From the NCBI GenBank assembly GCA_947653235.1, contig CANTGH010000002.1:75155-139127 (forward strand): DNA of 63,973 bases, written 5' to 3'. How positions within the stretch are numbered: the first letter of the stretch is position 1; every line of letters starts with the position of its first letter. The translations under genes were made by a program, and so were the position numbers. The DNA comes from an uncultured Clostridium sp. (GTDB lineage: Bacteria; Bacillota; Clostridia; TANB77; CAG-508). The notes beneath the pieces are model-generated. The model made no database searches, was not told the origin of the DNA, and worked only from the letters and a program-made list of their open reading frames with translations. Below, in pieces: positions 20,075 to 30,552 of this stretch.

Positions 20075-21244
20075 ATGAAAAAAGAAAGAATAAGTGGTAT
20101 AACACTGATTGCCCTAGTCATCACGATTATTGTACTCTTAATATTAGCAGGTATTAGTTTAAGCCTAATAGCAGGAGAAAATGGTATTTTAAAACGTGCG
20201 ACAAATGCAGTTGACAAAAACAAACAAGCCCAAATTGCAGAAGAAGTAGAACTAGCCATGGCAGACTTGAAAACAAAATACTATGAGGAATTTTATGTCC
20301 AAAAGACAACGACAGATTCTTGGATAGAGTATGCTAAAAAGAAGTTAGAAGAAAGTGTTACTACCAATAATGGAACTTTAAAATTAGAAGGAACGAAGGT
20401 AACTTACACCGATAGCCAAGGAAAAGTGACCACAGGAACATTTGATGAAACAACAGGAAAAATCACGATGACGTCAAGCGAAGAAGGAGAAGAAGAAAAC
20501 AAAGATTTTATGGCAATTGACACAAAACTAGGAACCACTTATATAACCATTCAGATAAACGAAGATATAAATGCCAAGCAATATCAATATATAATCGATG
20601 GGATAACTTATGAAACAGAAGCCAAAACATATACCATAGAAAATTTAGACCCAGAAACGGAACATACCATAAAAGTCATAGCCGAGATAGAAGCGCAAGA
20701 ACCAAAAGAATCCAAACAAATAACGGTCAAAACAGAACCGAGAACATATTTGTATAAAAGTAAAGAAGAATATACACAATTAACAGGCGGATGGGAAAAG
20801 ATTAGTAAAACAGACCATCCAGATACTCCAGTATCAGAAACATTTCAAATAAACAAATTAGATGACCATATGAATATAGTAACACTAGGTGAAGGAGGTG
20901 CAGCATTAGGAATAGCAAATGGCATAAATTTAAGCGAATATAAATATATGTGTGTCATTGCTTCAGCAACTTTAGATCGCTATAATGAAGGATCAATTTG
21001 TGAAATGGCTGTAGATCCTGGAGGAGATGCACACCTTGTTGCCAATGAGATACTAGAATTTGATACAGATTATGATTTTTGCATAAGTTATTGGAGACCA
21101 GCTACGATGGAAGCAAAAAGATGGGATATCTCAGAATATAAAGGAATATATAGTCCAGTAATATATCTGCAATCACAGAAAGATCAGTATGGTAATTCTC
21201 TAAATGCAGAAGCTGATATTTATGAAGTTTGGCTAGAAAAATAA
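20075..21244 (+). CDS. Prepilin-like secreted protein with C-terminal adhesin-like region
   Basis: The N-terminus ISGITLIALVITIIVLLILA is a type IV prepilin cleavage/methylation segment of the kind common in Clostridia, with cleavage expected before ITLIALV. After residue 40 come a helical spine, a Thr/Lys/Glu-rich stretch, an Fn3-like beta domain (about residues 150-225, ENLDPETEHTIKVIAEIEA) and a C-terminal domain of about 150 residues that I do not recognise. ATG 20075 is preceded by AAAGGAGAGG. It follows gmk by 25 bases. The function, surface display or pseudopilus, is inferred. Confidence 0.75.
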   Translation: MKKERISGITLIALVITIIVLLILAGISLSLIAGENGILKRATNAVDKNKQAQIAEEVELAMADLKTKYYEEFYVQKTTTDSWIEYAKKKLEESVTTNNGTLKLEGTKVTYTDSQGKVTTGTFDETTGKITMTSSEEGEEENKDFMAIDTKLGTTYITIQINEDINAKQYQYIIDGITYETEAKTYTIENLDPETEHTIKVIAEIEAQEPKESKQITVKTEPRTYLYKSKEEYTQLTGGWEKISKTDHPDTPVSETFQINKLDDHMNIVTLGEGGAALGIANGINLSEYKYMCVIASATLDRYNEGSICEMAVDPGGDAHLVANEILEFDTDYDFCISYWRPATMEAKRWDISEYKGIYSPVIYLQSQKDQYGNSLNAEADIYEVWLEK

Positions 21245-21293
21245 AGTAATGTCCTAACCTTTTATTATAACATATTTTGTAACAAAAATCAAC

Positions 21294-21322
21294 TTGACAT
21301 AAAACTAAAAATATGATATAAT
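21294..21322 (+). promoter_or_regulatory. Perfect promoter in the gap before glmM
   Basis: TTGACA (21294-21299), 17 bp, TATAAT (21317-21322). The expected transcript meets a terminator hairpin within about 45 bases (21347-21370). Confidence 0.75.
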
Positions 21323-21346
21323 AAAAGATAGGGCATGTTTTTTTGT

Positions 21347-21370
21347 AAATAACCTTTTTTAAGGTTATTT
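21347..21370 (+). terminator. Terminator/attenuator between promoter and glmM
   Basis: Perfect 10-bp stem AAATAACCTT (21347-21356) with AAGGTTATTT (21361-21370), a TTTT loop and a following T-rich tract. Lying between two promoters, it could attenuate transcription from the first into glmM. Confidence 0.7.
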
Positions 21371-21423
21371 TTATTGTTTTTAGCCCAAAAGCAAATTTTT
21401 TTTCAAAAAAAAGCACAAAAATC

Positions 21424-21452
21424 TTGAAATTCCATTAAGATATAGATATAAT
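21424..21452 (+). promoter_or_regulatory. glmM-proximal promoter
   Basis: TTGAAA (21424-21429), 17 bp, TATAAT (21447-21452), about 30 bases before the glmM start. Confidence 0.75.
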
Positions 21453-21483
21453 AGAAAAAACAAAGAAATATAAGGAGGCAACC

Positions 21484-22839
21484 TTGAGAAAATATTTTGG
21501 AACCGATGGCATTCGAAGAATTGCCAATTTAGAGCTTACACCAGATTTAGTCTTTCGTGTAGCCAAAGCTGGTGCTTATGTTTTAACCAAACATTCCAAT
21601 CATACCCCTACCATTTTAATTGGAAGAGATACCAGAATTTCAGGTACTTTAATCGAAAGTGCTATGACAGCTGGATTTTTAAGCTATGGGGCAAATGTTA
21701 AATTGTTAGGTGTCATGCCAACACCAGCAGTTGCTTATTTGACGAAAAAATTAAATGCAGATGCCAGTGTTGTAATTTCTGCTTCTCATAATACATTTGA
21801 ATTTAATGGAATCAAATATTTTAGTAACAAAGGGATGAAAATTCCAGACGAAGTTGAAGAAGAAATCGAAGAAATTATTGATTCAGAAAAATTGTCAACA
21901 TTAATGGCAGTAGCTGATAAAATTGGTGTTTCAGAAGATGCCAGTGGCGATATTTATGAATACATTCAATTTTTCAAAGACATTTTTGGCAATCATTTGA
22001 ATAAAGCAAACTTAAAAGTGGCAATCGATACAGCCAATGGAGCAACTTCAAAAGTAGCAGAAATGGTCTTTTCAGAATTAGGAATTGATTTTGAAATCAT
22101 TCATCATCATCCAAATGGTATTAATATCAATGAAAATTGTGGTTCTACGTGTTTGGAAACCATTTCAGAATATGTACGAAAAAATGGATTTGATTTAGGA
22201 ATTGCCTATGATGGTGATGGTGATCGTTGTTTAGCTGTCGACGAAAATGGTGAAGCAATGGATGGAGACATCATCATGGCGATTTTAGCAGAGGATTTAA
22301 AAGAACAAGGAAAATTAAAGCAAAATGCTTTGGTTGCTACTGTTATGAGCAATTTGGGACTAAAAAAATATGCTCAAGCCAATGGACTTCAATTGATTTC
22401 AACGAAAGTAGGCGATCGTTATGTGTTGGAAGAAATGCTTGAAAAGGGTTATAATCTAGGAGGGGAACAATCAGGTCATGTGATTATGTTAGATTATAAT
22501 CCAACAGGAGATGGAATCTTAACTTCTCTTATGTTAATTCAAGCTATTTTGCGTAAGAAAAAGAAAGCATCTGAAATGAGAAAAAAGATAAAAATATATC
22601 CACAAGTGCTAATCAATAGTAAAGTTTCAAACGAGAAAAAGTACGATTATGAAATCGATTCAGAAATTAGACAAAAGATAGTAGAATTGGAAAATGAATT
22701 TTCAGACAATGGTCGTGTCTTAATTCGTCCTTCAGGAACAGAACCAAAAGTTCGTGTTATGATTGAAGGAGAAAATCAAGAATATATTACCAAAAGGGCA
22801 CAAGAATTAGCAGATTTAATCGAACGAAAATTAAATTAA
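21484..22839 (+). CDS. glmM: Phosphoglucosamine mutase
   Basis: Converts glucosamine-6-P to glucosamine-1-P for UDP-GlcNAc and peptidoglycan synthesis. It opens RKYFGTDGIRRIAN, has the phosphoserine loop VISASHNTFEFNG (Ser near residue 101), the Mg loop AYDGDGDRC, and the substrate loop RPSGTEPKVRVM. The length of 451 is typical. The start is TTG, with AGGAGG 5-10 bases upstream. Confidence 0.97.
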   Translation: MRKYFGTDGIRRIANLELTPDLVFRVAKAGAYVLTKHSNHTPTILIGRDTRISGTLIESAMTAGFLSYGANVKLLGVMPTPAVAYLTKKLNADASVVISASHNTFEFNGIKYFSNKGMKIPDEVEEEIEEIIDSEKLSTLMAVADKIGVSEDASGDIYEYIQFFKDIFGNHLNKANLKVAIDTANGATSKVAEMVFSELGIDFEIIHHHPNGININENCGSTCLETISEYVRKNGFDLGIAYDGDGDRCLAVDENGEAMDGDIIMAILAEDLKEQGKLKQNALVATVMSNLGLKKYAQANGLQLISTKVGDRYVLEEMLEKGYNLGGEQSGHVIMLDYNPTGDGILTSLMLIQAILRKKKKASEMRKKIKIYPQVLINSKVSNEKKYDYEIDSEIRQKIVELENEFSDNGRVLIRPSGTEPKVRVMIEGENQEYITKRAQELADLIERKLN

Positions 22840-22849
22840 GGGGAAAAAT

Positions 22850-24184
22850 ATGCCAAAAAATTATGAAGATAATCCAGAACAAGCCCAATATATAAAAGAA
22901 AGTTTAGCCAAACGATATCCTGAGATTTTTGAAAAATATGAAATTCAGGAAATATCACACATACAAGTTTGCCATCTAGCTGATTTTCTATCAAAAGAAG
23001 ATAAAGAACAAGAAAAAAGAAAAGAGCCTGAGGAACAATTAAAAAAGATTTTTTCAATTATCGATTTAAAAAACAATAGAGCCATTTTGATTAATACCAA
23101 TCAAGAAGAACAAGAAGGTGAAATTGGTGTTTATGATTTAGAAAACCATACATTTCATCTTACCAATTCTGAACTTCGAGAAAAAATAGAAAAGAGTTTA
23201 TTGGTACAAATTGAGCAATATGCTAAAAATGTATATTCACCAAACCAAATAAAAGAAATGATTGAACAGATGATGCCAAAAACATTAGAACAGATGAGTC
23301 AACGAATAACAATAAAAGACGAAGAATTGGATAAAAAAGCAGAAAAATTAGTAAAATATGATAAAATAGATGAAATCAATCAAAGAAATGGAAAATCCAA
23401 AAAAGAAAGACAACAATTAGAAAGCAAAAAAGAGACGCAGACAGTTGTAATCGGACAACAAGAGGAAAAAGAAAAGCACGAAAAAGTACCAGAGGATGTT
23501 GTACAAGCTTGTCAAAAACTTGGTATTACACAGATAAAAGGATATTTTTACGTCAATGCCAAACAACTCGAAGATAAAATCGATGAGATTTCTGTCAATC
23601 CCAATGCTGGCAGAGTTTTAATGATAAAAGTAGCCAACACTTCCAATTTGGCAGGTCCAGACCGCTATTTTGGTATACAAAATAATCGAATGATTTTATA
23701 TGGAACACAAGATAAACAAATGGAACAAGTCGTTCAAAATAAAGCCACCCCACCAATCGATGGCAAATTAATTGAACCACTTCAAAAAAATAATCCAACC
23801 TATGTGGAATTTTCAGATAGTGAAAGATTGCTAGTTGATGAAAAATTAGAAGAAAACATGAATTTATCGCTCCAAGATTTGGAAAACTATAAAAAGCAAA
23901 TTGAACAGTTATTAGAACAATATTCCCAAAATGTAATTGCTATCGAAGAAAATAACTTACTCAATGCCCAACAAAAAAAGGAAATGTTACTCCAAAATAA
24001 TCAAAATTTTGAAAGATTAAATGCGCAAGTGGCTCAAAAATATGGCATCGATAAAAGTGATGTCAAAGCCATTAACTTGCAGAAAACAAAGTACCAACAA
24101 GACGTACAAGAACAATTAGAAACCGAAGACGAAGAGGAACCAGACCCACACGAACAATGGTGGGAAAAACAAAGGAGGAAATAA
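22850..24184 (+). CDS. Hypothetical charged coiled-coil protein
   Basis: Not recognised. The 444 residues are soluble, very rich in Glu, Lys and Gln, with long predicted helices (residues ~110-220 and ~330-444). A more globular block around residues 215-330 contains VPEDVVQACQKLGITQIKGY and VANTSNLAGPDRYFGIQNN. There is no signal peptide. It lies 10 bases after glmM and 2 bases before a small membrane protein gene, probably one operon. Confidence 0.65.
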   Translation: MPKNYEDNPEQAQYIKESLAKRYPEIFEKYEIQEISHIQVCHLADFLSKEDKEQEKRKEPEEQLKKIFSIIDLKNNRAILINTNQEEQEGEIGVYDLENHTFHLTNSELREKIEKSLLVQIEQYAKNVYSPNQIKEMIEQMMPKTLEQMSQRITIKDEELDKKAEKLVKYDKIDEINQRNGKSKKERQQLESKKETQTVVIGQQEEKEKHEKVPEDVVQACQKLGITQIKGYFYVNAKQLEDKIDEISVNPNAGRVLMIKVANTSNLAGPDRYFGIQNNRMILYGTQDKQMEQVVQNKATPPIDGKLIEPLQKNNPTYVEFSDSERLLVDEKLEENMNLSLQDLENYKKQIEQLLEQYSQNVIAIEENNLLNAQQKKEMLLQNNQNFERLNAQVAQKYGIDKSDVKAINLQKTKYQQDVQEQLETEDEEEPDPHEQWWEKQRRK

Positions 24185-24186
24185 AA

Positions 24187-24519
24187 ATGGAACATGTATT
24201 TTTAACATCAGCCCCAATAATAACCTTACTATTAACCTTAATTACGGTTATCTTAATCGTATTAGGAAGGAAATTAGAATTGCCACAGTTGCCTATTGCA
24301 ATTGTAATTTATAGCTTAGCATTTCTTGTGTATCATACAATTTGTATTAATGGTCAAGAAGTTGCCAACATGCCAGCTTTATACTTTTCATTAACAGTTG
24401 ACTTAGTGATGTTATTATTAGGATTTATCAGTTATTTATGGGTAGATGATATTGTTTCAAAAAGTAAAAATATAAAAAGCTATAGTGATGCATTATCTTG
24501 GTTTTGGGACAAGTTATAA
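24187..24519 (+). CDS. Small membrane protein, three helices
   Basis: Not recognised. The 110 residues are hydrophobic with three likely membrane segments (about residues 7-28, 34-55 and 62-88) and a short polar tail. ATG 24187 follows GGAGGAAATAAAA, so the longer upstream frame is not used. It is encoded between the charged protein and metG. Confidence 0.65.
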   Translation: MEHVFLTSAPIITLLLTLITVILIVLGRKLELPQLPIAIVIYSLAFLVYHTICINGQEVANMPALYFSLTVDLVMLLLGFISYLWVDDIVSKSKNIKSYSDALSWFWDKL

Positions 24520-24534
24520 GAAAGGATGGAACGG

Positions 24535-26117
<1,583 letters not shown>

Positions 26118-26171
26118 TCAAGGATAACATAGATTAATCAAGAAATTAAATGAACCAAATAAGGAGAAAAA

Positions 26172-26849
26172 ATGGGAAAATTATTCGTCATAGATGGAAC
26201 AGATGGAAGTGGAAAACAAACGCAATTTGAAGAATTACAAAAACATTTAAAACAAGATCAGATACCATTTAAAACCGTTTCATTTCCAAATTATGATAGT
26301 CCATCTTCTAGTCTAGTAAAAATGTATTTATCGGGAGAATTTGGAGAAGATCCAAAAGCAATTAGTCCTTATATTGCTTCGAATTTTTATGCAGCGGATC
26401 GTTATGCGACTTATAAAAAAGAGTTTGAACAATATTATCAAAATGGTGGCATCATATTAGCCGATCGCTATACAACAGCTAATATGGTGCATCAGGCTGG
26501 AAAAATCACAGATGAAGCAGAACGAGAAAAATTTATCAATTGGTTATTTGACTTAGAATTTAATCTCTATGGAATTCCCAAACCAACACAAGTATTTTTC
26601 TTAAATATGCCAACCCAAAAAGCCCAAGAATTAATTCAAAATAGAGAAAATAAATTTTCACATACAACCATCAAAGATATCCATGAAAGAAATCCACAAC
26701 ATTTAGAAGAAAGTTATCAAGCAGCTTGTAGTGTTTCTAAAAAATATGGTTGGTATGAAATTCAATGTGTGGAGAATGGTACATTAAAAACAATAGATAA
26801 AATTCAAGAAGAAATTTATAAAGAAGTAAAGAGGTTAATAAATTCGTGA
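26172..26849 (+). CDS. tmk: Thymidylate kinase family protein
   Basis: Phosphorylates dTMP. P-loop GTDGSGKQTQ near residue 9 has Gln where most Tmk have Thr, and the DR(Y/S) dTMP motif is ADRYTTANMVHQAG near residue 97. The 225 residues are slightly longer than Escherichia coli Tmk and fit the clostridial thymidylate-kinase-like group. It overlaps the next gene by 4 bases. Confidence 0.85.
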   Translation: MGKLFVIDGTDGSGKQTQFEELQKHLKQDQIPFKTVSFPNYDSPSSSLVKMYLSGEFGEDPKAISPYIASNFYAADRYATYKKEFEQYYQNGGIILADRYTTANMVHQAGKITDEAEREKFINWLFDLEFNLYGIPKPTQVFFLNMPTQKAQELIQNRENKFSHTTIKDIHERNPQHLEESYQAACSVSKKYGWYEIQCVENGTLKTIDKIQEEIYKEVKRLINS

Positions 26850-27364
26850 AAGAAAGAATTGGTTTTTTTGGTGGTTGTTTTAATCCTGTTACCAATGCAC
26901 ATGTCAAATTAATTAAAGAAGTAATCCAAAAAGAAAATTTGCAGAAAGTATATTTTGTTCCGATGGGTGATTTATATGAAAAAGAAGAATTAATTTGCTT
27001 AGAACATCGTATTAATATGTTAGGACTTGCCTTTGAAAACGAAGAAAAACTGGAGATTTTGAATATTTCGAATCACGATAAAAAAACATGTGCGATTGAT
27101 ACATTTAAACTCATTGATGAAAAATTTCCAGAAGCCGAACGCTTTTTTATCATGGGAAGTGATAACTATCAAAAAATAAATCACTGGAAAAAGGCGGAAG
27201 AATTAAAGCATTATCAATACATTGTATTAGATCGTCAAAAAGAAGAAACTAAACAAATAAGTTCTAGTCTTGTCAGAAGAAAAATTAAGCAAAATGAGGC
27301 GATTGAACAATTAATTCCAAGTCCAGTTTTACGATATATTAAACAAAAGAAATTATATAAATAG
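26846..27364 (+). CDS. Nicotinate-nucleotide adenylyltransferase-like protein
   Basis: Nucleotidyltransferase of the NadD family, adding AMP to nicotinate mononucleotide in NAD synthesis. It opens ERIGFFGGCFNPVTNAHVKL; the usual HxGH is NAHV, so the first His is missing while the second remains. The second motif is ISSSLVRRKI. At 172 residues it is shorter than most NadD. GTG start overlaps tmk. Confidence 0.75.
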   Translation: MKERIGFFGGCFNPVTNAHVKLIKEVIQKENLQKVYFVPMGDLYEKEELICLEHRINMLGLAFENEEKLEILNISNHDKKTCAIDTFKLIDEKFPEAERFFIMGSDNYQKINHWKKAEELKHYQYIVLDRQKEETKQISSSLVRRKIKQNEAIEQLIPSPVLRYIKQKKLYK

Positions 27365-27374
27365 AGGTTAATCA

Positions 27375-29012
27375 ATGAAAGGAAAAGTTGTTAATTTATG
27401 CATAGGAAGCATGAATATTTTGTTTGGAATTTTGTTGCTTATTTTTACAATGTACATTCCAAAAGAATTAGTGGAATATACAGTCCAAGAATTAACTGTG
27501 ACGAATACAATGACTAAAATTATTTTCATTTTAATGTTGCTTGTATTTGGAATAGATGTTTTTCAATATTGTCATAACCGTGACAATAGCAGACTGAAAA
27601 CAGGTTATTTGTTCGGTTTTTTTGCACTAAGTTTCTTTTTTATCCAAAAACCAGCAATTGCTATTTTTCCGATTTTGTCTGGTTTGATGGTTATAGTTGA
27701 AACCTTAAAAGATACAGCAGTTGAGATAGATAGTACAACAGCCATATCACTAATTGCATTAATCATGCTCAGTATTGTACTAACCATGGGAGGTGTTTTA
27801 TTTTATAAAACCATAGCTCAATCCATTAAAAATAAAGAAAATAAGGGAAATCAAGAATACACAAGTGATTATTTTAAATATGTAACAGAACTTGAAATAC
27901 CAGATATTTATATCAATGCGAAAAAAGATGGGAAATATGGTTATATCAATCAAAATGGCGATGTTGTGATTGATTTTATTTATGATTATGCCAGTCCATT
28001 TGTTTCCATAACTATGTACAATAAAGATTTTCAAATTGCTTTGGTTTGCGAACAAGGGACTTCTAAGATTATTTTAAAAAATCAAAGAGTTGTTATGTCC
28101 TATCGTTCTGAAATGGCGGAAGATAATTATGCTGCCAAAGAAGAAGAATTAAAGAATATTTATAAAAATACGTTAGGACAAGGTGGGCAAATGCAAACCG
28201 AAGTTATCAAGAAAACGGACAATATGCAAAAAGTTCCACGTTATGAAGAGATAGCAAACGAGTATACTTATCGTTATCCCTATAACGATGAATATGACGT
28301 GCTTATCACACAATCCAATCTAGGGTTAGGTGACAAGTATGAATTAGCCAAAAAAGAAAATTTAAATATTAAAATTCCTTTAGATGCGAAAAATATTGAT
28401 TATGACGAAGAATTTTTATATTTGTACAGCAATCATACCATACCATTTTTTGATTTATCTTCCAAAGAACAGGGGTGGTTTACCAGTTATGGTAAGAAAA
28501 ACGTCATGACAGGAAAAGCACAAATTTTAGATTTTATAGGCGACAAAATGCTAATTAAAAATTATAATAATCATACGATTTACTTCATTAATGAAAAAGG
28601 CGATGTGGTATCTGATATTTATAAAGAGATTTATATTGCTTCAGAATATTATATTGTAAAAAATAATAATCATAAATACAGTGTCATTAATTCAGATTTT
28701 CAAAAAGTATTTGAACCAGAATTTGATGTCATAGATCCCTATTTAGCACAATATGGACTCTATATTTGTGCCAATACAAATGAAGCGATTGAATTTAATG
28801 ATTATGGTTTTGCCAAAATGAATTGGCAATTGTTAAATGCACAAGGACAAACAATATTGGATGGCATAGAACAAATTTATGGAAACTTTTACCAAATTTC
28901 GAATGACAAACAAATTCCTTTTGTTACTAGATATGAGCAATTTTTAGAAGATTTAAAAAAAATAGAGTTTCATTTTGTAGGGGATAAATTTTATGAAACC
29001 TATACAAACTAA
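27375..29012 (+). CDS. Membrane protein with WG-type repeats
   Basis: The 545 residues begin with four membrane helices (to about residue 155). A large extracytoplasmic or cytoplasmic region follows with a clear WG repeat near residue 185 (DGKYGYINQNGDVVIDFIYD) and weaker copies around residues 395-500. WG-repeat domains are beta-rich interaction modules. Role unknown. It is followed by a 94-base gap before a DUF1540 gene. Confidence 0.7.
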   Translation: MKGKVVNLCIGSMNILFGILLLIFTMYIPKELVEYTVQELTVTNTMTKIIFILMLLVFGIDVFQYCHNRDNSRLKTGYLFGFFALSFFFIQKPAIAIFPILSGLMVIVETLKDTAVEIDSTTAISLIALIMLSIVLTMGGVLFYKTIAQSIKNKENKGNQEYTSDYFKYVTELEIPDIYINAKKDGKYGYINQNGDVVIDFIYDYASPFVSITMYNKDFQIALVCEQGTSKIILKNQRVVMSYRSEMAEDNYAAKEEELKNIYKNTLGQGGQMQTEVIKKTDNMQKVPRYEEIANEYTYRYPYNDEYDVLITQSNLGLGDKYELAKKENLNIKIPLDAKNIDYDEEFLYLYSNHTIPFFDLSSKEQGWFTSYGKKNVMTGKAQILDFIGDKMLIKNYNNHTIYFINEKGDVVSDIYKEIYIASEYYIVKNNNHKYSVINSDFQKVFEPEFDVIDPYLAQYGLYICANTNEAIEFNDYGFAKMNWQLLNAQGQTILDGIEQIYGNFYQISNDKQIPFVTRYEQFLEDLKKIEFHFVGDKFYETYTN

Positions 29013-29106
29013 AATTGACAGTTTAAATAAAAAAAAAATGTGTATACTAAAAAATATATAGCAAAATTGCTAAAAATTAAAATTTAAGTAGCGGAGGTTT
29101 TTTACG

Positions 29107-29283
29107 ATGGATGATAAAAATCAAAAAATCAATTGTACAGTAGAAAGTTGCAAATTTCATAATTGCAATCATAATGTATGTGAATTAAATCAAATTGACG
29201 TTCAGGCTTGCCCAGATTGTTCAGATGGAAGAGCACAAGATGAATCGATGTGTGGAAGTTATTGTTGCAGATGTCATGAATAA
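29107..29283 (+). CDS. DUF1540 cysteine-rich protein
   Basis: Short gene of 58 residues. It opens MDDKNQKINCTVESCKFHN and contains CELNQIDVQACPDCSDG, ending CGSYCCRCHE. The Cys spacing fits the DUF1540 family (small putative metal-binding proteins common in Clostridia). TAGCGGAGG lies upstream, and a strong terminator follows. Confidence 0.85.
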   Translation: MDDKNQKINCTVESCKFHNCNHNVCELNQIDVQACPDCSDGRAQDESMCGSYCCRCHE

Positions 29284-29292
29284 AAAGTGGTG

Positions 29293-29318
29293 GAGCAGAT
29301 TTTTATCTGCTCTATTTT
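29293..29318 (+). terminator. Intrinsic terminator after the DUF1540 gene
   Basis: Perfect 8-bp stem GAGCAGAT (29293-29300) with ATCTGCTC (29305-29312), TTTT loop, then TATTTTTG. Confidence 0.85.
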
Positions 29319-29595
29319 TGTCGAAAAAAGATGTTATTTTAATCAAAAATACAAATGTAAACAATATTCGACACCAACTGGCAAAAAACTCTATAAATAT
29401 TGAAAATACTGTCGAAAGAAGACGTTCGAAACCTCAAAAAAATGCTTGTATTCTATAGACAGGATAAAAAATTTAAGATAAGATTAGATTGTTCAAAATA
29501 GTAAAAAAAAATTTACTATTTAAGCGTTGGATTTTTCTTTTGCAAAAATATTACGCTTAAAAACACAAGAAAAATTAAAATAATAGGAGGAAAAA
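29319..29595 (+). other. Non-coding gap before spoVS
   Basis: No gene is supported. There are two inverted repeats: AAATAGTAAA/TTTACTATTT (29496-29505 with 29512-29521), and TAAGCGT/ACGCTTA (29521-29527 with 29553-29559). These may shape the spoVS leader. No perfect promoter is obvious. Confidence 0.5.
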
Positions 29596-29859
29596 ATGGA
29601 AGTTTTAAAAATTTCATCAAAATCAAATCCAAATTCAGTTGCCGGAGCAATTGCTGGATTGGTAAAAGAAAGTACAAGAGCAGAAATGCAAGCAATAGGA
29701 GCAGGAGCATTAAATCAAGCGATTAAGGCAGTAGCGATTGCTAGGGGTTTTGTAGCACCAGCAGGTGTGGATTTAGTTTGTATTCCAGCCTTTGCAGAGG
29801 TTGAAGTAGAAGGAGAGGATCGAACGGGAATTAAATTGATTGTCGAGTCGAGAAAATAA
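29596..29859 (+). CDS. spoVS: Stage V sporulation protein S
   Basis: The 87-residue Alba-like SpoVS affects septation and coat assembly in sporulating Firmicutes and is also found in non-sporulating relatives. The sequence is highly conserved: EVLKISSKSNPNSVAGAIAG, KAVAIARGFVAPAGVDLVC, and EDRTGIKLIVE. AGGAGG precedes the ATG. Its presence alone does not show that this organism sporulates. Confidence 0.97.
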   Translation: MEVLKISSKSNPNSVAGAIAGLVKESTRAEMQAIGAGALNQAIKAVAIARGFVAPAGVDLVCIPAFAEVEVEGEDRTGIKLIVESRK

Positions 29860-29905
29860 AATGAATAGATAAATATTGGTTAAAAACAATATTGACAAAA
29901 GATAC

Positions 29906-29937
29906 GGGATTACAGAGAATGTAATCTCTATTTTTTT
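29906..29937 (+). terminator. Intrinsic terminator after spoVS
   Basis: Eight-bp stem GGGATTAC (29906-29913) with GTAATCTC (29921-29928), one G-T pair, followed by TATTTTTTT. Confidence 0.8.
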
Positions 29938-30018
29938 GAAAAAAAGACAAAGCAATAATAATTTCATAAATCCTATGCTTGTTAAAAAATAAACAATAGG
30001 GATAATAGAATAGAAGGT

Positions 30019-30075
30019 TGTTCACAGACTTTTCCACGTTATCCACAGCCTTGAAAAAGTAAGTTTTGTGGATAA
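30019..30075. other. DnaA-box cluster
   Basis: Two perfect DnaA boxes lie in opposite orientation: TTATCCACA at 30039-30047 and TGTGGATAA at 30067-30075. A one-mismatch box TTGTTCACA (30019-30027) and a TTTTCCAC half-box lie beside them, and an AT-rich stretch follows. This is the composition of a replication origin or a DnaA titration/regulatory site. No dnaA, dnaN or partition gene is nearby. Confidence 0.55.
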
Positions 30076-30125
30076 ATTAGTAAAAAGGTTATGTTATTTA
30101 ATTTTCATTTTTTATAAAATATCTA

Positions 30126-30180
30126 TTGACAAATCCAAAAAGTAAATTTATAATATAAACATATGAACAAATATTCATAT
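30126..30180 (+). promoter_or_regulatory. Promoter and ArsR/SmtB-type operator
   Basis: TTGACA (30126-30131), 17 bp, TATAAT (30149-30154). The imperfect palindrome ATATGAACAAATATTCATAT (30161-30180) covers the expected transcription start and matches the TGAAnnnnnnTTCA pattern of metal-responsive ArsR/SmtB operators. It is the likely binding site of the next gene's product. Confidence 0.85.
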
Positions 30181-30198
30181 AAAAAAAGGGGGGTAAGA

Positions 30199-30552
30199 AT
30201 GGATTTTGAATTATCTGAACAAAATATTGTTGATTTTGAAAAAATCGAAAAAATAAAAAAAATTTTACCACAAGATGATTTAATATTTGAAATGGCAGAA
30301 TTATTTAAAGTATTTGGTGATTCAACGAGAATGAAAATTATTTGTAGTTTATTAGAAGAAGAATTATGTGTGGGGGATATTGCAGTTCTAACAAACTCTA
30401 CGCCATCTGCGATTTCACATCAGTTACGTGTGTTAAAACAAGCCAAATTAGTAAAATATCGAAAAGAAGGAAAAATTGTTTATTATTCACTCGATGATGA
30501 GCATGTAAGCCAAATTTACGAGAAAGGACGTGAGCATGTTGAAGAAGTATGA
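30199..30552 (+). CDS. ArsR/SmtB family metal-responsive repressor
   Basis: Winged-helix repressor of 117 residues that releases its operator when metal binds. HTH region LCVGDIAVLTNSTPSAISHQ near residues 66-85, and wing VKYRKEGKIVYYSLDD. The ELCVGD box has a Cys in the position of the alpha-3 metal site. I chose ATG 30199 with AGGGGGG upstream; an earlier ATG at 30163 lies inside the operator. The frame overlaps the P-type ATPase start. Confidence 0.9.
   Translation: MDFELSEQNIVDFEKIEKIKKILPQDDLIFEMAELFKVFGDSTRMKIICSLLEEELCVGDIAVLTNSTPSAISHQLRVLKQAKLVKYRKEGKIVYYSLDDEHVSQIYEKGREHVEEV

Noticed and set aside
24526..24534. Upstream ATG for metG
   Set aside because: It overlaps the ribosome binding site and would add M-E-CGG before the real start at 24535, which has proper spacing.
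29195..29458. 87-residue ORF overlapping the DUF1540 gene
   Set aside because: Out of frame with the cysteine-rich gene, passes through its terminator, and resembles nothing.
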